Part shown: positions 14,957 through 22,687 of the stretch, piece after piece | Position numbering within the stretch: the stretch's first letter is position 1 | Layout of the letters: each line of letters opens with the position of its first letter | Assembly: GCA_900553515.1 (NCBI GenBank) | Contig: USDN01000037.1 | Coordinates: 1-25,878, forward strand | DNA: 25,878 nt | Source of the DNA: an uncultured Blautia sp. | GTDB taxonomy: Bacteria; Bacillota; Clostridia; Lachnospirales; Lachnospiraceae | Direction of reading: 5' to 3' | Notes under the pieces: generated by a model | Databases searched by the model: none | Told to the model about the DNA's origin: nothing | What the model saw: the letters and a program-made list of their open reading frames with translations, nothing else | Made by a program: the position numbers and the translations under genes

Positions 14957-15814
14957 ATGAATTGGATTGACAAGCTGGAACGTAAATTTGGAAGATATGG
15001 TATTCCGAACCTGACCCTGTATATGGTGATCTGTTATGTTCTGGGGTATTTTCTGATGATCCTGAACCCGGGGATACTGAATATGCTGAGCCTTGAGCCT
15101 GCAATGATCCTGAAAGGACAGATCTGGAGACTGGTCACCTGGGTGATCTATCCTCCACAGACAGGGAATTTTTTGCTGTTTGTAATTTCCATTTTCTTTT
15201 TTTATTACCCGATCGGAAATTCTCTGGAACGTACCTGGGGAACCTTCCGTTATAACCTGTATATTTTTTCAGGACTGCTTTTTGTAATGGCAGCAGCTTT
15301 TCTGACTTACTTTTTTACAGGACGGGTATATCTGGTAGGCGCAGTATTTACTACGTATTATGTAAGTATGTCTGTTTTTCTGGCTTATGCGGCCTGCTAT
15401 CCGAATATGCAGCTCCTTCTGTGGTTTGTGATCCCCATCAAAATGAAATGGATGGGATGGGTATACGGAGCAATCATTCTGTATAATATTATCTATTATT
15501 TACGAATCGGTGTATGGGTAATGACCGTACCTATTATAGCGTCATTTTTGAACTTTGTCCTGTTTTTCTTCAGCGGTATCAGTATGTACCGGTTCCGCCC
15601 AAAAGAAGTAAAAAGGAGACGAGAATTCAAAAAGGCCATGGCCCAGAGCCGTGTGAATCCTGCAACAGGAGGAAGTGTTGCCAAGCATAAATGTGCCATC
15701 TGCGGACGGACAGAGCTGGATGATCCAAACCTGGAATTCCGTTTCTGCTCCAAATGCAACGGCAATTATGAATACTGTCAGGATCATCTGTTTACCCACG
15801 AGCATGTGAAGTAG
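14957..15814 (+). CDS. Rhomboid-like membrane protein (probable pseudoprotease) with C-terminal zinc-binding domain
   Basis: The protein has 285 residues. About six hydrophobic segments span residues 20-215. Rhomboid-fold landmarks are present: QIWRLVTWV after TM1, then PIGNSLERTWGTFRYNLY (compare the family's GxxLExxWG), and YLVGAVFTTYY where active enzymes have GxSG. The serine position is V127, and no histidine is seen in the last helix, so it is probably proteolytically inactive. A basic linker (RFRPKEVKRRREFKK) leads to a soluble zinc-binding tail: C246-x2-C249, C264-x2-C267, then C274, H277, H281 and H283. The start at 14957 has AAAGGAGA upstream; an upstream in-frame ATG lies within corA. 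It sits between corA and lysA. Its function is not known; a role in membrane protein handling is a guess. Confidence 0.75.
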   Translation: MNWIDKLERKFGRYGIPNLTLYMVICYVLGYFLMILNPGILNMLSLEPAMILKGQIWRLVTWVIYPPQTGNFLLFVISIFFFYYPIGNSLERTWGTFRYNLYIFSGLLFVMAAAFLTYFFTGRVYLVGAVFTTYYVSMSVFLAYAACYPNMQLLLWFVIPIKMKWMGWVYGAIILYNIIYYLRIGVWVMTVPIIASFLNFVLFFFSGISMYRFRPKEVKRRREFKKAMAQSRVNPATGGSVAKHKCAICGRTELDDPNLEFRFCSKCNGNYEYCQDHLFTHEHVK

Positions 15815-15856
15815 ACAAACGAGGAGAAAAACCAGAGACGAGGAGACAGGATTATT

Positions 15857-17146
15857 ATGAAAAAAGTACCATTTGTTACGCTGGAAAAGTTGAAAGAGAT
15901 CGAAGCACAGTTTCCGACGCCTTTTCATCTTTATGATGAGAAAGGAATCCGCGAAAATGCGAAAGCGCTGAAAGAAGCGTTTGCATGGAATAAAGGATTT
16001 AAGGAGTTTTTTGCAGTAAAAGCTACTCCGAATCCCTATCTGATCCAGATTCTTCAGGAATATGGCTGCGGCTGCGACTGTTCTTCCATGACGGAGCTTA
16101 TGATGGCTAAGGCACTGGGCTGCAAAGACGGAGATGTTATGTTTTCTTCCAATGATACTCCGGAAGAGGAATTCCGCTATGCAGACGAGATTGGCGGAAT
16201 TATCAATCTTGATGATATTACCCACATTGAGGCTGTGGAACGATCTGTAGGAAGGATTCCAAAAACCATCAGCTGCCGTTATAACCCGGGAGGACTGTTT
16301 AAGATCAGTAACGATATTATGGATAATCCGGGAGATTCCAAGTACGGAATGACAACAGAGCAGATTTTTGACGCATTCCGTATCCTGAAAGAAAAAGGAG
16401 CAGAAAACTTTGGTATCCATGCGTTTCTTGCCAGCAATACCGTAACAAACGAGTATTATCCCATGCTTGCAAAGATCATGTTTGAGCTTGCTGTAAAACT
16501 TCAGAAAGAAACAGGAGCACATATCAGTTTTATCAATCTTTCCGGAGGTATCGGCATCCCGTACAGCCCGGATCAGAAACCAAATGATATCCGCGTGATC
16601 GGAGAGGGCGTCCGCAAAGTTTATGAAGAGGTTCTTGTTCCGGAGGGAATGGGAGACGTTGCCATTTATACGGAACTGGGACGTTTTATGATGGGACCAT
16701 ACGGCTGTCTTGTTACAAAGGCTATTCATGAAAAGCATACACATAAAGAATATATCGGTGTGGATGCCTGCGCAGTAAACCTGATGCGTCCGGCCATGTA
16801 TGGTGCTTATCATCACATTACGGTTATGGGAAAAGAGCATGAGGTGTGCGACCATTTGTATGACGTGACAGGATCCCTCTGTGAAAATAATGATAAATTT
16901 GCTATTGACCGTTATCTTCCAAAGGTCGACAAAGGCGATCTGTTGGTGATCCATGATACAGGAGCACATGGTTTTGCCATGGGTTATAATTATAATGGCA
17001 AGCTGAAATCTGCGGAGATCCTTCTTCGCGAAGACGGAAGTTTCCAGCTGATTCGAAGAGCAGAGACGCCGAAGGATTATTTTGCTACTTTTGATTGTTT
17101 TCCGGTTTATGAAAAACTTCTTGAGGATGCAGACAAACTGAAATAA
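15857..17146 (+). CDS. lysA: Diaminopimelate decarboxylase (group IV PLP decarboxylase)
   Basis: The protein has 429 residues. It would decarboxylate meso-diaminopimelate to L-lysine. The fold type III landmarks are the PLP lysine K55 in FFAVKATPNP, CDCSSMTEL, the glycine-rich LSGGIGIPYSP, the ELGRFMMGPYG segment, DACAVNLMRPAMYGAYHH, and the catalytic-cysteine motif GSLCENNDKFA with HDTGAHGFAMGYNYNG. The usual HCHIGSQ motif is replaced by IHAFLASNTVTN, marking a separate clade that is widely annotated as diaminopimelate decarboxylase. Related carboxynorspermidine or ornithine-type decarboxylases are less likely. GAGGAG precedes the start. It is 42 bases after the rhomboid-like gene and is followed by a strong terminator. 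Confidence 0.87.
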   Translation: MKKVPFVTLEKLKEIEAQFPTPFHLYDEKGIRENAKALKEAFAWNKGFKEFFAVKATPNPYLIQILQEYGCGCDCSSMTELMMAKALGCKDGDVMFSSNDTPEEEFRYADEIGGIINLDDITHIEAVERSVGRIPKTISCRYNPGGLFKISNDIMDNPGDSKYGMTTEQIFDAFRILKEKGAENFGIHAFLASNTVTNEYYPMLAKIMFELAVKLQKETGAHISFINLSGGIGIPYSPDQKPNDIRVIGEGVRKVYEEVLVPEGMGDVAIYTELGRFMMGPYGCLVTKAIHEKHTHKEYIGVDACAVNLMRPAMYGAYHHITVMGKEHEVCDHLYDVTGSLCENNDKFAIDRYLPKVDKGDLLVIHDTGAHGFAMGYNYNGKLKSAEILLREDGSFQLIRRAETPKDYFATFDCFPVYEKLLEDADKLK

Positions 17147-17157
17147 AAGAAAAAGAG

Positions 17158-17184
17158 GTTGCTGTGAACGGAGTGAGCAGTAAC
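17158..17184 (+). repeat. Dispersed 27-nt hairpin element, copy 2
   Basis: The plus strand begins GTTGCTGT, has the same 11-base loop GAACGGAGTGA as copy 1, and ends GCAGTAAC. The 8-bp stem includes two G-T wobbles. It lies 11 bases after the lysA stop and directly before the lysA terminator, so it would be transcribed in the lysA 3' end. It is in inverted orientation relative to copy 1 at 13696-13722. Confidence 0.75.
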
Positions 17185-17185
17185 A

Positions 17186-17223
17186 AAAAGAGATCGGATA
17201 TGCTCATGCATCCGGTCTCTTTT
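17186..17223 (+). terminator. Rho-independent terminator of the corA-lysA unit
   Basis: A 14-bp stem pairs 17186-17199 (AAAAGAGATCGGAT) with 17210-17223, with a single G-T wobble and a 10-base loop. The 3' arm ends in TCTCTTTT. It ends transcription after lysA and faces the terminator of the minus-strand tRNA. Confidence 0.88.
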
Positions 17224-17230
17224 AGAATAG

Positions 17231-17260
17231 AAAAAGACTGCTGAGAAAACTCAACAGTCT
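17231..17260 (-). terminator. Terminator of tRNA-Leu
   Basis: On the minus strand, AGACTGTTGAG and CTCAGCAGTCT form an 11-bp stem (17260-17235) with a TTTT loop and one wobble, followed by a T-run (17235-17231). It starts 8 bases past the tRNA 3' end. Confidence 0.9.
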
Positions 17261-17268
17261 GATAGTCA

Positions 17269-17350
17269 TGCCGCTGGCCGGACTCGAACCGGCACGGTGT
17301 TACCCGCTTGATTTTGAGTCAAGTGCGTCTGCCAATTCCGCCACAACGGC
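17269..17350 (-). tRNA. tRNA-Leu, anticodon CAA
   Basis: The 82-nt class II tRNA is on the minus strand. The acceptor stem GCCGTTG pairs with CAGCGGC, with discriminator A. The anticodon stem is CTTGA/TCAAG around the 7-base loop CTCAAAA, giving anticodon CAA (reads UUG). A long variable arm CGGGTAACACCG follows, then the T-arm GCCGG-TTCGAGT-CCGGC. CCA is not encoded. Confidence 0.95.
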
Positions 17351-17363
17351 ACATGAACCGTAA

Positions 17364-17382
17364 ATTATAATAACACATTATA
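17364..17382 (-). promoter_or_regulatory. -10 boxes upstream of tRNA-Leu
   Basis: Two perfect TATAAT boxes lie on the minus strand, at 17382-17377 (preceded by TGT, an extended -10) and 17369-17364. The second is 14 bases from the tRNA 5' end. No convincing -35 box is seen at normal distance for either. Confidence 0.5.
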
Positions 17383-17414
17383 ACAGATTCTGCAAGATGA
17401 AATTTGTCTTTCTT

Positions 17415-17441
17415 TTGCATTCTTTATGAAAAATTTATAAT
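17415..17441 (+). promoter_or_regulatory. Probable promoter of ftsH
   Basis: TTGCAT (17415-17420), a 15-base spacer and TATAAT (17436-17441). The spacer is short, so the -35 assignment is uncertain while the -10 is perfect. The leader of about 130 bases down to 17577 shows only weak short stems. Confidence 0.5.
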
Positions 17442-17577
17442 ATTTCACAGGAAGAACATTGAATTTCAAGGAAAAAGGTGGTATGTTACATTTGGTAAAT
17501 AACTTTATGCACATAAGGATATGATGATAAGTAAACATATCTGAAATGATGCTGCAGGGATGGAGGATAGACAATAT

Positions 17578-19530
17578 ATGAACTTAGGCGACAAAAAACC
17601 TGATAAGACGCCTACAAAACGACCGCTTTATGTGTATTATATCATTGTAGGTGTGATCATCGTTCTTTTGAACATTCTGGTTGTTCCGGCAATCCAGGAA
17701 CGCAGTGTTGAAAAGACTGATTATTCCACTTTTATCAAAAGTGTGGAAAAAGGAAACGTAACAAAGGCAACCATAGAAGAAGGATATATCTACTATGAGG
17801 TAATATCACCGAAAACCGGAAACAAGCTTACCTGCAAGACTGTTCAGATGGATGATCCGGATCTGGTAAACCGTCTTCTGGAGGCGAATGTGGTAATGGA
17901 TGAAGTGCTTCCGGAAAGCCCGTCCATTTTTCTGACACTGATCCTCAGTTATATCATTCCTATTGGTATTTTTATTTTCCTGGGACGCTGGCTCAGCAAA
18001 AAAATGATGTCATCTATGGGCAACGGAGGACCGGGAGGCGCTATGTCTTTTGGCAAAAGTAATGCCAAGGTATATGTAAAATCTTCTACAGGAATCAAAT
18101 TTTCTGATGTTGCAGGAGAGGATGAGGCAAAAGAACTTCTGACAGAAATTGTAGATTATCTTCATAATCCGCAGAAATATACAGAGATCGGTGCGTCTAT
18201 GCCGAAAGGAGCCCTTCTTGTAGGACCTCCGGGAACAGGAAAAACTCTTCTTGCAAAGGCAGTTGCAGGAGAGGCAGAAGTTCCTTTCTTCTCTATTTCG
18301 GGATCAGAGTTTGTGGAAATGTTTGTAGGTATGGGTGCGGCCAAGGTCCGTGACCTCTTTAAACAGGCCAATGAGAAAGCTCCTTGTATTGTATTTATTG
18401 ATGAGATTGATACCATTGGTAAAAAACGTGACGGTGCAGGTTTTTCAGGCGGAAATGATGAACGTGAACAGACTTTGAACCAGCTTCTGACAGAGATGGA
18501 TGGTTTTGATGGCTCCAAAGGTGTAGTAATCCTGGCTGCCACCAACAGACCGGATTCTCTTGACCCGGCTCTTCTCCGTCCGGGACGTTTTGACAGAAGA
18601 ATTCCTGTAGAGCTTCCGGATCTGCTTGGCCGTGAGGAAATCTTAAAAGTCCATGCCAAAAAGATCAAAATTGCAGATACAGTACGTTTTGATGAGATTG
18701 CAAAAGCAGCAGCAGGAGCTTCCGGTGCAGAGCTTGCGAACATTGTCAATGAGGCTGCGCTGCGTGCAGTTCGTGACGGACGTAAGTTTGCTACTCAGGC
18801 TGATTTTGAGGAGAGTATCGAGGTAGTTATCGCAGGTTATCAGAAGAAGAATCGTGTACTGTCCAATAAAGAAAAACTTATTGTATCCTATCATGAGATC
18901 GGTCATGCTCTTGTTGCAGCGAAGCAGACAGAATCTGCACCTGTACACAAGATCACGATTATTCCGCGTACTTCCGGTGCACTTGGATATACTATGCAGG
19001 TAGATGAAAAGGAACATTTCCTGATGTCCAAGGAGGAACTGGAGAACAAGATCGCAACCTTTACCGGAGGACGTGCGGCAGAGGAACTGGTTTTCCATTC
19101 TATTACCACAGGAGCTTCTAATGACATCGAGCAGGCAACCAAGATTGCGCGGGGAATGATCTCCCGTTTTGGTATGAGTGATGATTTTGATATGGTTGCA
19201 ATGGAAAATGTCAGCAATCAGTATCTTGGAGGAGATGCGACCCTTGCATGTTCCTTTGAGACACAGACCCTGATCGATAAAAAGGTTGTAGAGCTTGTTA
19301 AGACACAGCATGATAAGGCTCTTAAAATCCTGCAGGATAATATAGGCAAACTTCATGAGCTTGCCCAGTATCTGTATGAGCATGAGACGATTACAGGTGA
19401 AGAGTTTATGCATATCCTGGAAACTCCTCCTGCAGCAGTAACAACATCTGCAGGACAGGAAGAGGGTGCGGCAGAAGCAATGCCGATGTCAGAAGAGGTA
19501 AACGGATCTGATCCGGAAACCGAAGAATGA
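17578..19530 (+). CDS. ftsH: ATP-dependent zinc metalloprotease FtsH
   Basis: The protein has 650 residues. It is a membrane-anchored hexameric AAA+ protease that extracts and degrades membrane and short-lived cytosolic proteins. Two membrane segments lie at about residues 17-39 and 116-138, with an extracytoplasmic domain between. Walker A is GPPGTGKT (216-223), Walker B is IVFIDEID, and the second region of homology is ATNRPDSLDPALLRPGRFDRR. The zinc site is HEIGH (439-443; most FtsH have HEAGH) with a third ligand D516 in SNDIEQA. The C-terminus is acidic. Start 17578 is chosen because TGGAGG (17561-17566) lies 11 bases upstream; an ATG at 17560 overlaps that site and has no proper site of its own. 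A strong terminator follows. Confidence 0.95.
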   Translation: MNLGDKKPDKTPTKRPLYVYYIIVGVIIVLLNILVVPAIQERSVEKTDYSTFIKSVEKGNVTKATIEEGYIYYEVISPKTGNKLTCKTVQMDDPDLVNRLLEANVVMDEVLPESPSIFLTLILSYIIPIGIFIFLGRWLSKKMMSSMGNGGPGGAMSFGKSNAKVYVKSSTGIKFSDVAGEDEAKELLTEIVDYLHNPQKYTEIGASMPKGALLVGPPGTGKTLLAKAVAGEAEVPFFSISGSEFVEMFVGMGAAKVRDLFKQANEKAPCIVFIDEIDTIGKKRDGAGFSGGNDEREQTLNQLLTEMDGFDGSKGVVILAATNRPDSLDPALLRPGRFDRRIPVELPDLLGREEILKVHAKKIKIADTVRFDEIAKAAAGASGAELANIVNEAALRAVRDGRKFATQADFEESIEVVIAGYQKKNRVLSNKEKLIVSYHEIGHALVAAKQTESAPVHKITIIPRTSGALGYTMQVDEKEHFLMSKEELENKIATFTGGRAAEELVFHSITTGASNDIEQATKIARGMISRFGMSDDFDMVAMENVSNQYLGGDATLACSFETQTLIDKKVVELVKTQHDKALKILQDNIGKLHELAQYLYEHETITGEEFMHILETPPAAVTTSAGQEEGAAEAMPMSEEVNGSDPETEE

Positions 19531-19553
19531 TGGATTTGTAATTAAATGATCAG

Positions 19554-19593
19554 AGGTGATTCCAGCGAAATACGTTGAGGATCACCTTTTTTT
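19554..19593 (+). terminator. Rho-independent terminator of ftsH
   Basis: AGGTGAT (19554-19560) pairs with ATCACCT (19581-19587), with an inner stem CAGCG/CGTTG (19563-19567 with 19573-19577). Seven T (19587-19593) follow. Confidence 0.88.
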
Positions 19594-19603
19594 ATGATAT
19601 GAT
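19575..19603 (+). promoter_or_regulatory. Possible promoter of the zinc-finger membrane protein and polA
   Basis: TTGAGG (19575-19580), a 17-base spacer and TATGAT (19598-19603). It overlaps the 3' arm of the ftsH terminator, a compact arrangement. A match of 4/6 at -35 and 5/6 at -10 makes this moderate only. Confidence 0.45.
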
Positions 19604-19630
19604 AAAAAGAACGGATCAGGAGGGAATTAT

Positions 19631-20005
19631 ATGACCAGAAAAGCACAGATCACAGAACTGGACTGCCGGACGGCAGAGAGCATGGTAGCCAGGTATATCA
19701 ATCATACACTGAAAACAGACGAACTGGAGGAATTTCTGGATCATATTGAACATTGTTCCTCCTGTTATGACGAACTTGAGACATACTTTATTGTAAATAA
19801 AGTGACACAGCAGCTGGTAGAACAGGAAGACGGCTGCGTTCTGGATTTTCAGAATCTTCTGGAACAGGATATCCGAAAGTCCAGAAGGTATATCCATCAT
19901 AAAAGATATATGCAGTTGGCAGGGGGGATATTGACGATCCTCCTTTCCGGCGCTTTGCTTATTTTTCTTATTTTTGTATTTTTTGAAATAAAAAGATTTT
20001 GGTAA
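19631..20005 (+). CDS. Small zf-HC2-like single-pass membrane protein (putative anti-sigma-like)
   Basis: The protein has 124 residues. C12 and the motif H38-x3-C42-x2-C45 resemble the zinc-containing anti-sigma (ZAS/zf-HC2) signature. A charged middle region follows, then one membrane segment at about residues 95-117 and a short basic end. This predicts an N-terminal cytoplasmic zinc-binding domain anchored by its tail, with almost nothing outside the membrane. Typical ZAS proteins bind an ECF sigma factor encoded next door, but no sigma gene is in this window, so an anti-sigma role is only a guess. AGGAGG lies 7 bases before the ATG. It lies 25 bases before polA and is probably co-transcribed with it. 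Confidence 0.75.
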   Translation: MTRKAQITELDCRTAESMVARYINHTLKTDELEEFLDHIEHCSSCYDELETYFIVNKVTQQLVEQEDGCVLDFQNLLEQDIRKSRRYIHHKRYMQLAGGILTILLSGALLIFLIFVFFEIKRFW

Positions 20006-20016
20006 AAGACAACAGC

Positions 20017-20022
20017 AGGAGG
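20017..20022 (+). promoter_or_regulatory. Ribosome binding site that decides the polA start
   Basis: AGGAGG lies 2 bases before the ATG at 20025, too close to serve it, and 8 bases before the in-frame TTG at 20031, the ideal distance. This favours TTG as the polA start codon. Confidence 0.6.
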
Positions 20023-20030
20023 ACATGGAT

Positions 20031-22670
20031 TTGAGTGAAAAAATTTTACTGATCGACGGACACAGTATTTTGAACCGTGCATTTTACGGACTTCCGGATC
20101 TGACAAATTCGGAGGGTCAGCATACGGGAGCAGTATATGGGTTTTTGAATATTATGTTCCGCATACTGGAGGAGGAAAACCCGGATTATCTGACAGTGGC
20201 TTTTGATCTTCATGAGCCTACCTTCCGGCATAAAATATTTGACGCTTATAAGGGAACTCGCAAAGGGATGCCCTCTGAACTGGTAGAACAGGTTCCTCTG
20301 ATGAGGGAAATGCTTACTGCTATGGGAGTAAAAACAGTTTCCATGGGTGGATATGAAGCAGATGACCTTCTTGGTACTCTTGCCCGAAGAAGCGAGGCTC
20401 AGGGAATGGATGTAACCATTCTTTCCGGAGACAGGGATCTTCTCCAGCTTGCTACAGATAAGGTTTTGATCCGCCTTCCAAAAACTTCACGGGGGAAGAC
20501 CACCATTGAGGATTTTCATACAAAAGAAGTGATTGAGAAATATCAGGTGACACCGCCCCAGATCATTGAACTGAAGGCTTTGATGGGAGATTCCTCTGAC
20601 AATATCCCAGGCATTCCAGGCGTGGGAGAAAAAACAGCCACCAAACTGATCGTCCAGTATGGTTCTATCGAAAATGCTCATGACCATCTGGAGGAGGTCA
20701 AGCCCAACAAAGCGCGGGAATCCCTGAGGGATCATTACGATATGGCAGTTCTCAGCAAAACTCTGGCAACCATCAATACAGAAAGTCCTCTGGAATACTC
20801 CTATGAGGAGGCAAGACTTGGAAATCTTTATACACCGGAGGCCTATGAGCTTTGCCGGCGTCTGGAATTCAAAAATCTTCTGGGACGTTTTGACACAGAG
20901 GCAGCGCCGGAAAGCACTATGGAACAGAGCTTTTTTACCTGTGCTGACCTGAGCGGGGCAGAGAAGCTTTTTGCCAAAGCGGCAGAAAAAAAATATATTG
21001 GCACATCTTTGATCGCGGACAGAGATCAGGTGTATGGTCTGGGTCTGGCGCTGGAAAAAGATGAGATCTATTACCTTCCGGCAGAGGGGCTCATGACCGG
21101 CGAGTACCTTTGCGGCAAGCTGTCCGAGCTTGGAAGCCACATTCGTATTTCTGCTATGGATATCAAGTCATTGTTGAAACACGTTCACCTCGGGAATACT
21201 TCACAGGTGTTTGATATGGGCATCGGAGCCTATCTTCTGAATCCTCTGAAATCCTCCTACACTTATGAGGACATTGCCAGAGAGTACCTGAATGGAATGA
21301 GCCTTCCTTCCAGAGAAGAGCTTCTGGGAAAAATGACCTTTGCAAAGGCCTGGGAAGCTTCTTCAGAAAAACCGGGAATCCTTGCCTGCTATGAGGCCTT
21401 TACTGTTCTGACAGCCAGAGAACCGGTACAGGAGGCGCTTCATGAAAGCGGCATGTGGCAGGTTTATACAGAAATCGAGCTTCCGCTTGTATTTACGCTG
21501 GATTCCATGGAAAAATGGGGGATCCGGGTAAAAGGTGAAGAATTAAAGACCTATGGAGAAAAACTCAGTGTCAGGATCCGGGAACTGGAAAAGCTGATCT
21601 ATGAAAAAGCAGGAGAAGAGTTTAATATCAATTCTCCTAAGCAGCTGGGTGTGATCCTTTTTGAAAAAATGGGGATTCCCGGAGGCAGAAAAACAAAAAC
21701 CGGTTATTCCACAGCAGCGGACATTCTGGAGAAGCTTGCCACGGAACAGCCGATCGTCAGTGACATACTGGAATACAGACAGCTTACAAAGCTGAAATCC
21801 ACTTATGCAGACGGACTGGGGGCTGTGATCGAGGAGGACGGAAGGATCCATTCCACCTTTAACCAGACCATTACCGCAACCGGACGCATCAGCAGTACGG
21901 AGCCAAATCTCCAGAATATCCCTGTCCGCATGGAACTGGGACGGCTGATCCGTAAGGTCTTTGTACCGGAGGAGGGCTATGTATTTCTAGATGCGGATTA
22001 TTCGCAGATTGAGCTGCGTGTTCTGGCACATATGTCCGGAGATGAAAAACTGATCCAGGCATACAGGGAGGCGCAGGACATCCACAGACTTACTGCTTCT
22101 CAGGTGTTCCACATTCCTTTTGATCAGGTTACAGACCTTCAGAGACGAAACGCCAAGGCAGTGAACTTCGGCATTGTATACGGAATCAGCTCTTTTGGGC
22201 TGAGCCAGGATTTGAGCATCACCCGTAAGGAAGCGGCAGATTATATCGAAAAATATTTTGAATCTTATCCGAGGATTAAGGGGTTTCTTGACGGAATGGT
22301 TGAGGATGGCAAGGAAAAAGGTTATGTTTCTACTATGTTTGGAAGAAGACGACCGGTTCCGGAACTGAAATCCAGCAATTTTATGCAGAGATCCTTTGGA
22401 GAACGTGTGGCAATGAATTCCCCGATCCAGGGAACCGCCGCAGATATCATCAAGATCGCCATGAACCGTGTCCATGAAAGGCTGAACAGAGAAGGACTGC
22501 AGTCCCGTCTGGTGCTTCAGGTTCATGACGAACTTCTTATTGAAACCAAAAAAGAGGAGATCCCGGAGGTTTCCAGGATTCTTCAGGAAGAAATGAAGGG
22601 AGCGGCACAGCTTGCCGTGGAGCTTGAGGTGGATATGCATCAGGGAGAAAGCTGGTACGAGGCGAAATGA
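20031..22670 (+). CDS. polA: DNA polymerase I
   Basis: The protein has 879 residues from the TTG start. It fills gaps and removes RNA primers in replication and repair. The N-terminal 5' nuclease domain (about 1-290) has LLIDGHSILNRAFYG, YEADDLLGTLA, SGDRDLLQL and GDSSDNIPGIPGVGEKTA. In the middle domain the DxE of an active 3'-5' exonuclease is missing (the region near residue 322 reads YIGTSLIADRD), so proofreading is probably absent, as in Bacillus-type enzymes. The polymerase domain has motif A DADYSQIELR (from 654), motif B RRNAKAVNFGIVYG (705-718) and motif C VHDE (831-834). TTG is preferred over ATG 20025 for ribosome-site spacing, and MSEKILLIDGHS matches relatives. The stop is followed closely by coaE. 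Confidence 0.95.
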   Translation: MSEKILLIDGHSILNRAFYGLPDLTNSEGQHTGAVYGFLNIMFRILEEENPDYLTVAFDLHEPTFRHKIFDAYKGTRKGMPSELVEQVPLMREMLTAMGVKTVSMGGYEADDLLGTLARRSEAQGMDVTILSGDRDLLQLATDKVLIRLPKTSRGKTTIEDFHTKEVIEKYQVTPPQIIELKALMGDSSDNIPGIPGVGEKTATKLIVQYGSIENAHDHLEEVKPNKARESLRDHYDMAVLSKTLATINTESPLEYSYEEARLGNLYTPEAYELCRRLEFKNLLGRFDTEAAPESTMEQSFFTCADLSGAEKLFAKAAEKKYIGTSLIADRDQVYGLGLALEKDEIYYLPAEGLMTGEYLCGKLSELGSHIRISAMDIKSLLKHVHLGNTSQVFDMGIGAYLLNPLKSSYTYEDIAREYLNGMSLPSREELLGKMTFAKAWEASSEKPGILACYEAFTVLTAREPVQEALHESGMWQVYTEIELPLVFTLDSMEKWGIRVKGEELKTYGEKLSVRIRELEKLIYEKAGEEFNINSPKQLGVILFEKMGIPGGRKTKTGYSTAADILEKLATEQPIVSDILEYRQLTKLKSTYADGLGAVIEEDGRIHSTFNQTITATGRISSTEPNLQNIPVRMELGRLIRKVFVPEEGYVFLDADYSQIELRVLAHMSGDEKLIQAYREAQDIHRLTASQVFHIPFDQVTDLQRRNAKAVNFGIVYGISSFGLSQDLSITRKEAADYIEKYFESYPRIKGFLDGMVEDGKEKGYVSTMFGRRRPVPELKSSNFMQRSFGERVAMNSPIQGTAADIIKIAMNRVHERLNREGLQSRLVLQVHDELLIETKKEEIPEVSRILQEEMKGAAQLAVELEVDMHQGESWYEAK

Positions 22671-22687
22671 CAGGAGAACAGAAAAAG

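Noticed and set aside
15542..16969. A 475-codon open frame on the minus strand opposite the rhomboid-like gene and lysA
   Set aside because: It crosses two well-identified genes, has no recognisable domain and no convincing ribosome site, and its composition (rich in Cys, His, Phe, Ser) is that of an antisense frame.
17269..17350. tRNA-Leu as an integration site for a mobile element
   Set aside because: No integrase, repeated tRNA 3' end or foreign gene is nearby; the flanking genes are ordinary housekeeping genes.
18892..18906. FtsH zinc motif HEIGH instead of HEAGH as a sign of inactivity
   Set aside because: The HExxH metal ligands and the third ligand D516 are intact; the middle residue is not catalytic.
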